DNA of 64,000 nucleotides from Limnephilus marmoratus (taxonomy: Eukaryota; Arthropoda; Insecta; Trichoptera; Limnephilidae). A program made the translations under genes and the position numbers. The stretch lies in contig OU862910.1 of assembly GCA_917880885.1 (NCBI GenBank), positions 24,688,710 through 24,752,709 on the forward strand, written 5' to 3'. Positions within the stretch are counted from its first letter, which is position 1; each line of letters starts with the position of its first letter. Positions 1 to 11,324 of the stretch are shown piece by piece. Below the pieces are notes generated by a model that made no database searches, was not told the DNA's origin, and saw nothing but the letters and a program-made list of their open reading frames with translations.

Positions 1-492
1 TAGCAATATGAATGTTTTTGAGCATTTCTATCGTTTTTAATGTAAATTTTACAAAACTATTAATTACTGCATTTCACCATCGTTGTGAGGTGATGTCTGA
101 ATAAAAAGGCATAACATTCTAATCAAGTATATTTTCATTTTTAGAGAATCGTTTGTTTATAACTCTTTTTCAGTTTCTGGAAGAATTAGGTTATCTGTGA
201 TTAAAACGAATTTTGTGACCTTTCAATTTTTAATAGCCACAAGAAAGACAACACATATCTAACCCAGTAAACAACTAGCGTAAACCAATAAAATTTTATC
301 TTCACTTTATCGACTTTCAGATCAAAATTACTTTAGTTTCCAATTCTGTTTTTAATATCGTAGAAAATTCCATTAAATGCAATGCTAACCAAAACTTTTT
401 AAATAATAAACCATGTAGGTACATTTCCAAAACTTTCAAATGACTGTAAGTAAAATCATAGCGGTCTCGTTTGTTTCCCACAACATCCTGGG
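1..492. other. AT-rich sequence, no feature seen
   Basis: No ORF of note, no RNA gene and no repeat that recurs in the window. It ends where a candidate hAT terminus begins. Confidence 0.6.
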
Positions 493-509
493 CAGTGGCG
501 GTTGGTGAC

Positions 510-1187
510 TTAATATAATTTACAAAAATGTATAATTTTCCTAAAGTAGGTTAATATTTTTTGTGAAGTTAAGGGCCCGCAACCGGGATTTGTACCGTTT
601 TATTACATATTTCCCTTAAACACGGTAAGTTTTAAAGCTCATAAAAAAATATATGTTATTCTTGAAGATAATATCTAGACTTTGCCCGGGCCGAAACGCA
701 AATTATATAAAATTCCCTCGATAGAAAAAAATCGCAAAGTATGCTCCAAAAATTATTACTAACACGTTTGTTTCAGTTATTTTACTAGTTATATGTATGA
801 AAAAATTCACAGTGTTTCTTTAAATGCTGTTTAAGATAATGCCAGCGAGATTTTTGATCTATTTTAAACGATTTTGTGTTTTATTAAACATTTTCGCAAT
901 TTTCGCATCGATTTTGTCGCTGCAAATGTTAGCGCTCTCCTCTAACATTCGTAATTTCGTATCTCTCCATCTTCTTCTTTTCGGGCCAGGTTGCAGAGCC
1001 TTAATCAAGAATGTATCATGGCGTAGCGTTCACATAACGGTGACGTGCAACATTGATTCGTTTTATTTTATCTCTGTATTGGCACACATCCCTTGCCGCA
1101 TCTCTATTATATACGTAATCTTCTGTTATTCCAAATGCATTAAAGCATGACCATGTTAAATCACGTAGTGTGCTTGGGTATTACAAT
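510..1187. other. No supported gene
   Basis: An open frame of about 108 codons lies at 824-1150 but has no recognisable domain, and its base composition matches the surroundings. I see nothing else. Confidence 0.5.
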
Positions 1188-1497
1188 ATGTTGATTTTTG
1201 AAGTGAAACTTCTTTAGCGCCGCTGTGACTTGGATTTCGGATGAAGCGGAAATGACGATTAATGCACGTGCGACGCATCGACTGCGCTCATTGGTCGACT
1301 TGATTATGATGACACTTTTAAAGGCTCCTATTGGTTGACATATGAAACGGAAATGACGCGAGGTCTGCGGCGCTCATTGGTAGCATTGATTACGACCTCA
1401 CTTTTCAAGTATTGGTTGAGATTGTTTTGGTAAAGTTTAAAGTTTAAAGTTAAAGTTTAAAGCTTCTACCGCGTGTAACTGCACTCGATTTTTTTTG
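1188..1497 (+). repeat. Family A repeat, copy 1 (CCAAT-box-rich)
   Basis: This roughly 310-bp repeat also occurs near 25177, 43390 and 46195. It starts with TTTTTGAAGTGAAACTTCT and ends near GCACTCGATTTTTT. Internally it repeats a unit containing CTCATTGG, a TGATTATGA-like block and CTCCTATTGGTTGA, giving four ATTGG (inverted CCAAT) motifs plus GAAATGACG motifs. It encodes no protein. A family B repeat follows directly, as it does for the 43390 copy. Confidence 0.7.
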
Positions 1498-1499
1498 AT

Positions 1500-1945
1500 T
1501 AGCTCCACACTAAGCTATGCTCTGAGAAAAAAATCCCTCAGGGCTTACGTCACCTTTAGGGATGCTGTGTGGAGTGTCTGCTCATGGAAAGGAAGGAGAG
1601 AAATTCTGGGAAGGAAAAATGTATGACAGGTGGGTAGGAATCTGGGGTAAATGTGTCCAGGAGTGGCGGACGTACGAACCATCCCTCCCACTGCGGTGCA
1701 AGGCGATGGGTCGAGAGAGTCCGGCTGGAGAAGTCAAAAGTCAGAAATCTCTCTCCACCATTATCTCCTGATCCGGCCCACCACACAGAAGGTGGGTAAA
1801 AGTATCCGTCGCCAAAACCCAGACAAATCTCACTTCAGCTAAGACGCTAAACGTGACTAACCACTTGGGGCGTATGGCAGGAGTTTTAATTATTCAATAA
1901 ATGTTTCGCGGCGCGGCGGTACCCTACACCTGCCTACAAAATTGT
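1500..1945 (+). repeat. Family B repeat, copy 1
   Basis: This moderately repetitive, roughly 430-bp element occurs at least seven times in the window in both orientations. Hallmarks are CCCTCAGGGCTTACGTC near the start, GGGATGCTGTGTGGAG, AAGGAAGGAGAG, CGGTGCAAGGCGATGG, and an end reading AATAAATGTTTCGCGG then GGCGGTACC. I see no protein, tRNA head or LTR. Short ORFs across it appear because the element is GC-richer than its surroundings. Confidence 0.75.
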
Positions 1946-2130
1946 AATTTTCTGTAAATGAATACTCACTATTTCTGTTCTATGTCGAGTAGGATATTTA
2001 CAAAAAACACGTAGCAGTCCCATGGGGTAGGTACCTATCTATAAAATAATTTTGTGGTGTAATATATTTTGAGTATGAACAGTGCAAACATCAATCGAAA
2101 ACCAAACTTTTTCTAATCATAGTGCATTAA

Positions 2131-2494
2131 TGAAATAATTAAAAACACTTTGTTTTTACCACGATAATCTTTATTTAAAAGTCAACGTGTTTCAAGAACG
2201 ATGTTCTCTTCATCAGGACATATAATGTACTAAAACTAAATGATCGAACATAGAAAAACAGGCGTGGGTAGAAATGGAAGTAGTGGGGGAGGAGAGAGGT
2301 GGAAAGGGGAGGTGCTTAGAAGAACAAAGACAGTATTGGTTGAGATTTTAGGAAGAAATCAGGAAAAATGTCAATAGAAAGTTAAATATTATTAATAATG
2401 CTAATGAAATTAATAATAAATAAATAAATAAATAAAATCAAATTAATTTTGTGAATAACCCTATCTTAAACATATTTCCATTGTAATTTTTGTG
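2131..2494 (-). mobile_element. Penelope-like terminal fragment with 12-bp TSD
   Basis: The insertion is flanked by direct repeats ATAGTGCATTAA at 2119-2130 and 2495-2506. On the minus strand it carries CTGATGA, a short hairpin (AGAAC/GTTCT) and GAAACACG, the arrangement seen in the Penelope-like element at 48540-49467. The following G-rich stretch (GTGGGGGAGGAGAG) and AT-rich tail also resemble that element. It keeps no coding sequence. It sits just inside the right candidate hAT end. Confidence 0.6.
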
Positions 2495-2524
2495 ATAGTG
2501 CATTAAAGTAACGAACCGCCACTG

Positions 2525-4263
2525 ACGACCATAAAGCAAAATCTCCATTAGAGTTGTCAATGCCCGATGCGAAAATCTTTTTCAGCTAAAACCTTAATGT
2601 CCGCGCAACCAATAACAGTAACAGTAAGGACCTTATGACTGGGAAATATCCATGGACGGTAGGTAGTAAAGTTGCTGGCAGCAGCAATGAGCCAAGAATA
2701 TTCTCTGCGAGCCAAAACAAGGCATTCCGCTGAGATATAACTGCATTATCCGAGACAGTTGTTGGCGGTTTAACTGTCATTGCGGTCATTTCGGCCAACG
2801 TTGTGATCGGGAAACATTATGTTCACATTATTTTAATATTACGTTGAATTATTCTAATTTATCGTTATTGTTCGTCCGTACTGAATTTGAAATCATTTTA
2901 ATTTAAATTTATCGCTGTGGTCTTCATACCCGTTTGTCTCTAATATTATTTCGATTTACCTGTCTGTTATTTAAGCTTTAGTGTGTGTAGGCGTGTGATG
3001 TGGTCTTGTAGATCTTAAATGATAGACGCGTGGTCGAGATGAACATTTATTTGCACATTATAAGTTTTAAGCTATGTGCTAGCTAACGGAGCTTATCTGT
3101 AGGTAAGGAGAGTAAGCAGGAACATACATTACATTTTATACACTTGTTCTGCCGTCTCGCTCTTGCATATTTGAAAAGGCAGGCATGCCACTAAAACCAT
3201 TCTCACAGTATCTTTCAACAATATTAATTTCTGACATAGCCGAAGGTCATCAAAATATTTTTTTCTCTCAGCTTTTAAGTGTTTGAATGCTGCAAATGTA
3301 GCACACATATTCAGGCTTCCACATATTCACGATTCGTTTTTTTTATGAAACGGGTTTTTAAATATCAATCTTTTTTATAATTAATCAAATGCTGCCGCTA
3401 TGTTTTCTTTAAAATCTGTTAAGTGCCTGATTGTTCAAAAAGCAATAAACAATTAAGTAAGTAAATAAGCAATAAACTTTCATTACCCTCCATTGAGAAA
3501 CAAAATCAAAAGCATTAGGTTCGGTACTTATGTAGCTGAAACCCATTGTCGTTTATGTTAATTAATTACGATATGATCTATGATCAAGCAAATTTCTCTC
3601 CCTTTCTAAGTCAGATAAAGTGCATTGTCATTATTTATTTGTTTCAAATACGCTGATAGTTATGTTTTACTAAATATTAGTTCTTTAAAACCCTTTGTTA
3701 ACAAATAAAAAGGTTTCTATCAATCCGTTTCTTCCCTAATTAGCAAGCGCGACGAACAGTTCGCACAGAAACTCAGAGCGCCCTAGCCAGTGTTTTAACT
3801 GTGTAGATTTATAAATATTCAAAATCATGATATAAACGTGATTTGTAAAAATAAACCAAGAATACTTATTTAAACGGAGTGATTTACCGATTGTGACCTG
3901 ATAAAATTAAACACCTATTCTTCAAAAAAAATGTATTAAAATATTTTGCCAAAACATAAATGTCCGTATTGAGTCCCAACTAATCTCACATATCTAAGAA
4001 TATTTTTTTTTAATTATTTTATATAATTGCATCGGGCATCTTATACATTATTATTAAAACATGATTAAATATCATGTGCTCCCAATTACGTCATCTGCGT
4101 GCGAACTGTACCTAAATTTCCCTAAATGAACAATAAACAGTGTTAATCTCAAGTGACTTCCCAGATAAGTATTGTCCTGTAAATTTTCTGCCTGTACAAA
4201 GTATAAATGAAACAATATATTACATTTTTACGCAGCATTGCCATTTGCCAAATCATTGTATAT
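2525..4263. other. No gene or recurring repeat seen
   Basis: About 1.7 kb of AT-rich sequence with scattered frames below 75 codons and no recognisable protein, tRNA or terminal inverted repeat. It may be intergenic or intronic. Confidence 0.5.
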
Positions 4264-4278
4264 TATATAGTTTCATAT

Positions 4279-4532
4279 AATGAATAACTGATTACTTTGT
4301 ATAAACCACTATTTTTAAAACAATATCAACATGTTTCAACAACAATGTTGTCTTCATCAGGATATGTTACTATAACAATAGTAATATAATTATAGTAACA
4401 TATCCTGATGAAGACAACATTGTTGTTGAAACATGTTGATATTGTTTTAAAAATAGTGGTTTATACAAAGTAATCAGTTATTCATTATATGAAAAATGAT
4501 GCCACAAAGTAATTTTGCGAAGTTTGAAGAAG
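4279..4532. mobile_element. Perfect palindrome with 15-bp TSD, Penelope-like
   Basis: The arms at 4271-4374 and 4391-4494 are exact reverse complements over 104 bp with a 16-bp loop. The direct repeat TATATAGTTTCATAT occurs at 4264-4278 and 4533-4547 and looks like a TSD. Each arm carries CCTGATGA, a hairpin (ACAAC/GTTGT) and GAAACATG, similar to Penelope-like ends elsewhere in the window, and GTGGTTTATACAAAGT, also near 48430. It is best read as two inverted terminal segments of a Penelope-like element inserted without coding sequence. Confidence 0.65.
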
Positions 4533-4547
4533 TATATAGTTTCATAT

Positions 4548-5731
4548 CAATGATCAATGCAATTTTTAGCCATAAGTTGTTATAATGGTTTATCTAGTTT
4601 GTAGTTCGAACTAAAATTGTAGAAATATGTTTTAAGTTTGTACAGCGCCCATAGGGTGATTTTTTTTTGCAAAAACGGCTTTATACAAATCACACAAATA
4701 TTTTTATTATTATTATCTTCACATCATTCTGCTGAAGCTCCCAAAAGGGTTAAACCGATAAAAGTCCAGAAAGAATAAGTATTATAAAACTACATTTAAA
4801 TGCACTACCCGATGATCTCCTGTATAAGTAAGTATTAATATACTGAACACTTGTGCATAACCATATAATAAATAACATTCAGAACAATCCCTCCCACACT
4901 ACGGTGATAACATTCAAATCAACGTATCTAGGTCCGTAGTATCCTTGTATTTGCGGTGTTGTAACTTTACGGATAGCGTGTTGCGGCTCATTGTAGAGGC
5001 GTTAACGGTAGGCGGCAGTGTCATGTTTTTCTCGTTCTCCCTCCCCGCCCTACCGCCCTACACCAGGGCGGCAGCAATGTGTCAAAGCGGGCCGCGTCAC
5101 AATGCGCCCCACTGTATCATGGATCAGAGTTTCACACTTGGCGTGAAATTGTTTGACGTTTATAACCTTGCCGGAACATTTAACGTACAAACTCAAAAAA
5201 TGGTACAAAAGATAAATAGTAATGTCATGAATACCTGCAATATGAAATTTCGCGGTTGAAAGAGGAAAAAACTTCTCTTCAATTCAATAAGTTCACAGCA
5301 AAGTAGAAATAAAACCATCGCATCGTGGAGAACTCTAGCGAACAAAACCTGAAATACATAATGAGAAAAAAATATTAATTGGATATTGACTGTTTACGGT
5401 GAGGGTTGTCTCTATAGTTCAGTTTAATAGTTAGCCATTAGACATTTTTTTTTACTTGAATATTTAACAAATGAATACCTTTCAACTTGTCAACATTCAT
5501 ATTCACTAATTAGTACCACCTTACACAGGTTGTCTTGGTAATCCAAAATGGTTGTCCAAAGTGCACAAACTTCGGGAGATGATTCTACATGATAGTTCAA
5601 GTCAAAAAGATAAACAACTTTTTCGAAATTCTGACGTTTTACGGTAGTTTCTCGTAAAAAAATCAATGGTTTGTACGAAAAAAAAGTTGGAATTTCGAAA
5701 ACGTTTTTCATATTTTTCTACCATCATAGAT
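4548..5731. other. No supported gene
   Basis: A small GC-richer patch (about 5035-5115) overlaps a frame of about 104 codons starting at 4945. It has no recognisable domain and I do not call it a gene. Confidence 0.5.
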
Positions 5732-5739
5732 TCTAGAAT

Positions 5740-6452
5740 CTTGAACCGACAATTAGTCCGGCGACATTTGATCCGGCGACAGTTGGTCCGGCAACAGTTG
5801 GTCGGGCGACAGTTGGTCCGGCCGACAGTTCGTCCGGCCGACAGTTGGTCCGGCGACAATTGGTCCGACCGAAAGTTTAGAAGATGTTTTCTTTAAAAAA
5901 GTATGCAAAGAGGATATACGGAAGTACATCCAAAGTCGATATACTTACGAGTATATCTAAAGGCATCTTTAGTGAAAATCCGCTGTAAAAATATGTTTAC
6001 TAATAATTTCGACTCTGCGAAGTAGCGTGCAGCAATCACAAAATACGACATACTTATACGTGCAGTCGGCTTAGCAAAAAAACGCTAAAGATTCCTACAT
6101 GCATATAATATAACTTTTATATCTGAATATAACAAAAGAGTCCCAACTGCCCCCAACCGTCTCGAGCCAGTGAGACTATGGCATCCCTAATTTTGGTATG
6201 GTGTGATGCTGAAGGTAGTGGGAAAGGGAAGGAGATGAGGAAAATCTATCTGGCTATTCAGATCTAGTCTAAACACAGCTAAAGCCATTTCAAGTGACGT
6301 TTCAACTCTGAATGAATACTGACGAATAACAAAATACGACCTACGGCCGTATATCCTCTTTGCATACATACTTGAAGAAAACATCTTTTAAACTTTCGAC
6401 CGGACCAATTGTCGCCGGATCAAATGTCGGCCGGACCAACTGTCGCCGGACC
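5740..6452. mobile_element. Foldback element C, copy 1
   Basis: The terminal inverted regions are made of short repeats of the type GGCGACAGTTGGTCC / GGCGACATTTGATCC (left, to about 5870; right, about 6395-6452, inverted). Inside these lie longer inverted segments, with AGAGGATATACGG on the left and CCGTATATCCTCTTTGC on the right. The 8-bp repeat TCTAGAAT flanks the element at 5732-5739 and 6453-6460. It carries no transposase. ORFs rich in Arg, Gln, Leu and Val here are translations of the repeat units. Copies 2 and 3 lie at 28144 and 41621. Confidence 0.8.
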
Positions 6453-6460
6453 TCTAGAAT

Positions 6461-6927
6461 AGAGGTTACTCCCGGACATTATTTATAGGACCCTAATTTT
6501 TTTTTTCAGATTCCCAATGTTTTCTGTTAATATTCTAGGTGTTTATTATTACTCCCATTGCATCCACATCATTTTCAAGTATTGCAAGAAAAGATTAAAG
6601 ATATTCGTCATTATACCCTTCGAAGAAGAGAAATAAATTACGCAAATTAGATGTCGATTTTGCACTTTCAGAGATCTTTAAACCCTCAATTTAAAGTTTT
6701 TTTTTTTTTAATTTTACACAACTGATAAATAACCGTTTACCATAAAAATGATTGTTTGTCAATTGTGTAAAATTTAAAACATGTATAATAGTTAGGAAGT
6801 TGGAAAGTGGGTTGAAATAAAAGATGGGTCTTTTTAGGGTGGAGGTAATCAGAAACGGCTTAAAACATTAAAGATTCATATATTAAATAATATTAAAGAC
6901 AATAATATTTATTTAATAAAACGCTGA
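6461..6927. other. No feature seen
   Basis: AT-rich sequence with homopolymer runs and no recurring element before MITE D1. Confidence 0.5.
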
Positions 6928-6930
6928 TAA

Positions 6931-7098
6931 GGGAACGTACCCATACTACGTGACGCGTTTGGGGGGGGGGGGGGGGGTCTTCAAAATGTCACGCTTGGTA
7001 CAAATGAGCGGCTGGTTGCTTAGGTATTTGGTCACCGGGGGGAGGGGGGGGGGGTTAAAAATTGCAAAAAGTTGGTCACGTAGTATGGGTACGTTCCC
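6931..7098. mobile_element. MITE family D, copy 1 (Harbinger-type)
   Basis: This 168-bp element has inverted ends GGGAACGTACCCATACTACG / CGTAGTATGGGTACGTTCCC and TAA on both sides (6928-6930, 7099-7101). All three copies in the window have matching TAA or TTA flanks, the hallmark of PIF/Harbinger insertion. The interior has a 17-G run (6961-6977) and a second G-rich tract near 7037-7054. It is non-coding. Confidence 0.85.
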
Positions 7099-7101
7099 TA
7101 A

Positions 7102-8087
7102 ATCTGTGTTCAACTATAAATTATTTTCGTTTATTACTTTACATTATTGTTTGAAAACAATAACATTTTGATATCCAAAATATTGTCTGAAGCCAATAAA
7201 CCGAAATCATTTAATGCTTCAGAGATAAAAACAAACAAGTTATCAGAAAATTTCCCATTTTGTTTTATTTTTCTTAGGCCAGTGTTATTATTACTCTCTC
7301 AGGAAATTATTCAAGTGAAATTGGTTATTCTTTCATGCATCGTAAGCACTTTCTTCCTTCTTTCTTCTACCACAATCTTGTATGGTGTTTTGTTTCGTGT
7401 TGTTTATCTACCTTCGATTTGTTTCTATCTCGGTCCGATCGTTCTTTTCATTCTCCGCTCTTTCTTCAACTTTTTTTACCTTCTCGGAGAATTGTGCTCA
7501 GCAGATTGCTTTTGCCAATTAAGATTGAAAAGGCAATCAACGGTTCTTACGTCGATAAAAGAAATACGGAAAATGACGTAGTTAAGTAGACATTTAGAAA
7601 TCTTTTATCCGCACACAAATTAAATTTTGATAGAACATTCTAAGTATTCTTAAATGTAACTATCAACCTTTGATAAACTTCTCTAATGATTTTTTTTTCA
7701 TTTCTATTTTATTTTGCACTGCCTTCAACCGTAAAAGGTTTGATTATTTGCAAAAATTGCAATCACTAATTAGATATTAGATAATGTACACTAGAAATGT
7801 CTTCCTGAGAGATTTGAGTAGAAACCGATGTCGCCATTGCCTTGGTGCCTTTAAGTTCCAGTCCATTCAGCGTGTGTTTTGTCTCTCTTGTACTTGCCTG
7901 ACATCTTTATCGCCATCCATCGCCATCCATCGCCATCGTATGTCATTTCTTGTGTTCTTCTTTATTTTATTATTGCAGTCAATTCATTAATATGTACATT
8001 CATTTTAAAAAATTTGATACTATTTAAACGTAATTATTTAGAAAACGTTCGCTATCTGGTCGTCTCAGCAATCGTTTTGTGATTTAG
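7102..8087. other. Pyrimidine-rich non-coding sequence
   Basis: Frames up to 144 codons (from 7147) overlap a T/C-rich stretch but show no domain and no plausible start context. A small tandem repeat (unit CGCCATCCAT, nearly three copies) lies at 7911-7938. Confidence 0.4.
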
Positions 8088-8405
8088 CAGAGGTACCAGG
8101 TTTCACGGGGTGCGGTTTGTCTAGGTCTTAGAGGCCAACGCGTTTTCCCAACTATCGCATGGTGGGCCGGATCAGGAGAGATTGGTTGAGGGAGACCTAA
8201 CCAAGACCTTTCCAGACCTTTGGTTCTTTCGAACCATCACCTTGAACCGCAGTGGGAGGGATGGATTCATACGTCCGTTACTCCCGTATTCCTACCCACG
8301 CTCATACCTTTTTCCTACCCAGAACTTGCTCTCCTTCCTTTTAAAAGATAGCGAGGGCCCTGAAGGATTTTTTTTCCTCGGGCCTCCTTTATGAAGCCGA
8401 TGTAA
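8088..8405 (-). repeat. Family B repeat, copy 2
   Basis: Reverse orientation. It contains CACGGGGTGCGGTTTGTC, the block GGTGGGCCGGATCAGGAGAG, CCGCAGTGGGAGGGATGG and CTCGGGCCTCC ahead of an A-run. It matches the other B copies through about 320 bp and lacks the GGCGGTACC end. Confidence 0.7.
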
Positions 8406-9159
8406 AAAAATAAATCATTATACCTACTTCTGAAATCAAGATTGGTCAAAAAATATGGAAGTGGAATATGGGATTGGAATAGACCTCGTCCCTGCATCCT
8501 ACAAGGGTTCGGTTACTAGACGGTAATGTTTTCCACCAGCCACCTGCGCCTCCCCCCGGGATAAATTCAAGTCCGAGGAATGACCGAACGAGCCCGTCAA
8601 CTATCCACCCTGCCTCTAGTGACTCGATGCTTCTATCCTCAGGGTTTTCGGGTTACCACCCCATTTTTCCAGTTTCTTTTCTTCTAGGGACTACCGAGAA
8701 ACTGGCTTAAGGGCGAGGATGACGGGTTTCGTGAACGGTCATTCTGAAGCCCATGCACTTTCTCCCGGGGACTGCCAGCTGAATGGGGAAAAACATACTC
8801 TGGATTAGTACATATTAATTACTACTTTTTACATTTCTTATTCTGTTTTTGTTTTTTTATCTCTAATTTACAGATGCTCGCAATCCTACATACAGCAATT
8901 ATGTATTTTTCCTTTATTTTGTCCTTTTTTTTCTTCATAAGGTCATCAAGTGGCTCTTTAGGAATTAAGACCATTGCCCAAAGGAGCGGCCATTTTTTTT
9001 TATCTCTAATGACTACTAACACTTTGCTGTCCTGTACGTTTGTATGCCCTTGCATACTACTTCCCAACACTGTTTTCAAGGTACATTTGGAGGTCTAGCT
9101 TCGTTCATTTATGTAGAATCGTTTGTTGAATGGCACCGTGATGGTTTATCATTATATAT
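8406..9159. other. No supported gene
   Basis: Opposed frames of 74-85 codons near 8822-9098 lie in T-rich/A-rich sequence and have no recognisable domain. Confidence 0.45.
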
Positions 9160-9362
9160 TGTCCTGTGCCAAAAGAGCACTCACTATTGTTGTTAATATT
9201 GTTCTTTAGGAATTGTTTTGTATATTTTTGTATATTAATTTTTTAAGGACTCGTAAGGAACACTGTAGGTTAATTTTAAGTTTATTATAATTAAGCGCAC
9301 TTGAAGTGAAATATCGCAAAACTGCGCTATATAAATACTACGTTATTATTATTATTATTATT
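9160..9362 (+). mobile_element. LINE or SINE 3' end with (ATT)n tail
   Basis: The segment ends with GCGCTATATAAATACTACG followed by six ATT units, preceded by GCGCACTTGAAGTGAAA. A GCGCTATATAAATA block before an (ATT)n tail is typical of non-LTR retrotransposon and SINE 3' ends. No coding sequence is kept and the 5' limit is unclear. Confidence 0.5.
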
Positions 9363-10489
9363 CCAAAAAAATTAGAGTCCTCGCGAGAGTCTTGAAGGAA
9401 TGGGTCAAAAAATATATTTCAGTTGGTCGGGTTTTCTAGTTTGAATCCCTGACATGAGATCGAAATCGCCGTATTTATTAATTAAGTAGATAGGTATTTC
9501 GTACCAATTTATAAATCTTATGAATTCAGTGGAATTTTGGTGTTGGTTTGAAATAAAAGAAAATTTGAAACATACTTATTTTGGACGGGTGGTGTACTGT
9601 TCATAGAACGACTAGAAATAAAATAACAAAAATGTACAAAATATTTGTCTTATGCTAGTCACACCAATAACTGAGGTTTTTCAGGGCTTTATGATTTTAT
9701 TTTGAACAATGTTTTTTATAAAAAGCACAATCTGTAGTATCAGTCTGAAAAAAATCAATCGAATTAAGGTAATGGTAACGAAGCGATTATTAATTTCATA
9801 TAGGTGTATAATATGCCAAACCACAAAGTGATTGCTTTTTACAACAAAAACCCACCAAAAATATCAAAAATGAAATCATTGCTTCAGTATAAATTAAACC
9901 CTTTTAATTGAAAATGTGACTGATGATTAGTTTTTTTAAACCTTTCATCAAAGGATCGTATCGTTTCGTATACCGGAATAATATACATGTATCCTTTACC
10001 CATGAGTATAATATGGCATAGGCTCTATTCGACGCGACATGCGTGGTTTGTAGTAAGTGAGTGGGTACGTATGTAGGTTCTATTGTAACTGGTCACTGAC
10101 GGGAAATTAATTCCACCGCGGCGGGGAAATTCGAAAACAAAATATGGCAACACATAACTAAAGGTACCCACATGTATCGAGTCCCTGGAAAATTATTCTA
10201 GGCAGGTTTTCGATCGGCATTAAATGGATTCTTTATCGGACCGGGATTTATTTTAGATTCGATATTGTTATGATAAATCAATCAATCTGGCCGCTGAGAG
10301 CTTGTTCCACTCCCAGTCTCAGGTAAACTTTAATGATTAAAATGTCGTCTGTACAGACATTTACGGAAAGAAATTAAATTTTTAAAAATACTTCACAAAC
10401 TTTGCCTGTCTGTTAACAAATAACTTTTTTTTGTATTTCTTGGGCATTAACTATGTAACAATTTCTAGACTTTAGAGCAGAATTAAAAC
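9363..10489. other. No gene or recurring repeat seen
   Basis: AT-rich sequence without frames, tRNA or inverted termini that I can support. Confidence 0.5.
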
Positions 10490-10570
10490 TGCTCGTGAAT
10501 GATACGGTTGTATCGAAACCGGTCGCGGAAAAATTAAATTTAAGTAACAAATGTACATTTAATAAAACTC
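10490..10570 (+). mobile_element. Penelope-like end fragment
   Basis: Contains GATAC-GGTT-GTATC directly followed by GAAACCGGTCGCGG. The same hairpin-GAAACCGG arrangement occurs in the Penelope-like terminal repeats at 48600-48660 and 49380-49440. The upstream CTGATGA box is degenerate here (GTGAATGA). It is short and non-coding. Confidence 0.4.
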
Positions 10571-10986
10571 TTCAAAAAACAAAATAACTAATAACTTAGT
10601 TCAAATACAGATAGATCTAAATGCAAGCCAAAAAATTCATTTTTTTAATTCAAAATTATTTTTGTTCGTCTTTCAAAAGGCTTCTCCGACAGTATCTAAT
10701 ATTTACTCGTGGAAACTTAGAAGTCTAATAAAATATAAAGAAAGTTGTATTTTAAACAAAGACCTTCATTATTCTTAGTTTCAATGGTAAAGTTTGAGAA
10801 AAGCGTAATATAAGAATAATTTCACAGTTTTAAAAGTCCTCCTCATAAAGGTTTCCTGTTCTGAGGCGGCCTGTAGTTTTTTTTATGAACCATTTTATTT
10901 TTAAATGTAAAATTTGGGTTATTAATTGTTTGCCTCTACCTTGTAATATAATATTTAATTATACAGGAATATTAGAAGTAATATAA
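10571..10986. other. No feature seen
   Basis: AT-rich sequence with nothing recurrent. Confidence 0.45.
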
Positions 10987-11248
10987 TATACAGGGTGTGA
11001 AGAGATCTACTTACTCTAAAATATAGTTGTTGGACAGTTGGGGGCGGGTTAAGAGGATGGGCGATTACTCGGCTGAGTGACCAGTGACGACACGCGGAAG
11101 ATTTTTTGTTTGATTTTGAAGAAAAATTAGAAAAAAATGTTCGTAAAAGTCACCGGAAACCAAAAATTCATTCTCATTTTTTACTTCAAATAATTTCAGG
11201 AATCACTGGTCAAAATAAGTCAAGTATATACCTTAATATCCAGTATAT
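10987..11248. mobile_element. MITE family M, copy 1 (TACAGGGTGT ends)
   Basis: Starts TATACAGGGTGTGAAG and ends with an inverted, degraded CCAGTATATA. The interior shares CGGCTGAGTGACCAGTGACG and a block reading GTCACCGGAAACC with copy 2 at 19546, partly in opposite orientation. TACAGGGTGT-type ends are common in insect MITEs. It is non-coding. Confidence 0.6.
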
Positions 11249-11324
11249 ACAGGGAAGGGCATTTCGAGACTTGGAGTAGTTCTGTTTTGCGCCAAGAAAG
11301 ACCGTCTTCACATATATGTAGATA

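Larger units (their letters stand above)
493..2524. mobile_element. Candidate hAT-type element (ends only)
   Basis: The left end CAGTGGCGGTTGGTGACTT and the inverted right end, which reads CAGTGGCGGTTCGTTACTT from the other strand, match at 17 of 19 positions. CAGTGGCGG-type ends are typical of hAT transposons. No transposase reading frame survives between them, and the flanking 8-mers do not match, so there is no supporting TSD. The interior holds repeats A and B and a Penelope-like insertion, so the element may be a non-autonomous remnant. The two ends could also come from different copies. Confidence 0.4.

Noticed and set aside
824..1150. 108-codon ORF
   Set aside because: No domain or splice context, and AT-rich composition like its surroundings. 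Chance frame inside a candidate hAT interval.
493..2524. Firm hAT call with TSD
   Set aside because: The ends match each other but the flanking 8-mers (ATCCTGGG, ACGACCAT) do not, so it is kept as a low-confidence candidate.
5602..5896. Arg/Gln/Leu/Val repeat proteins on both strands (also near 28097 and 41580)
   Set aside because: They are translations of the short tandem units of foldback C arms and are read on both strands.
7147..7581. 144-codon hydrophobic ORF
   Set aside because: Lies in a T/C-rich stretch, shares codons with another open frame, and has no recognisable family. Likely chance.
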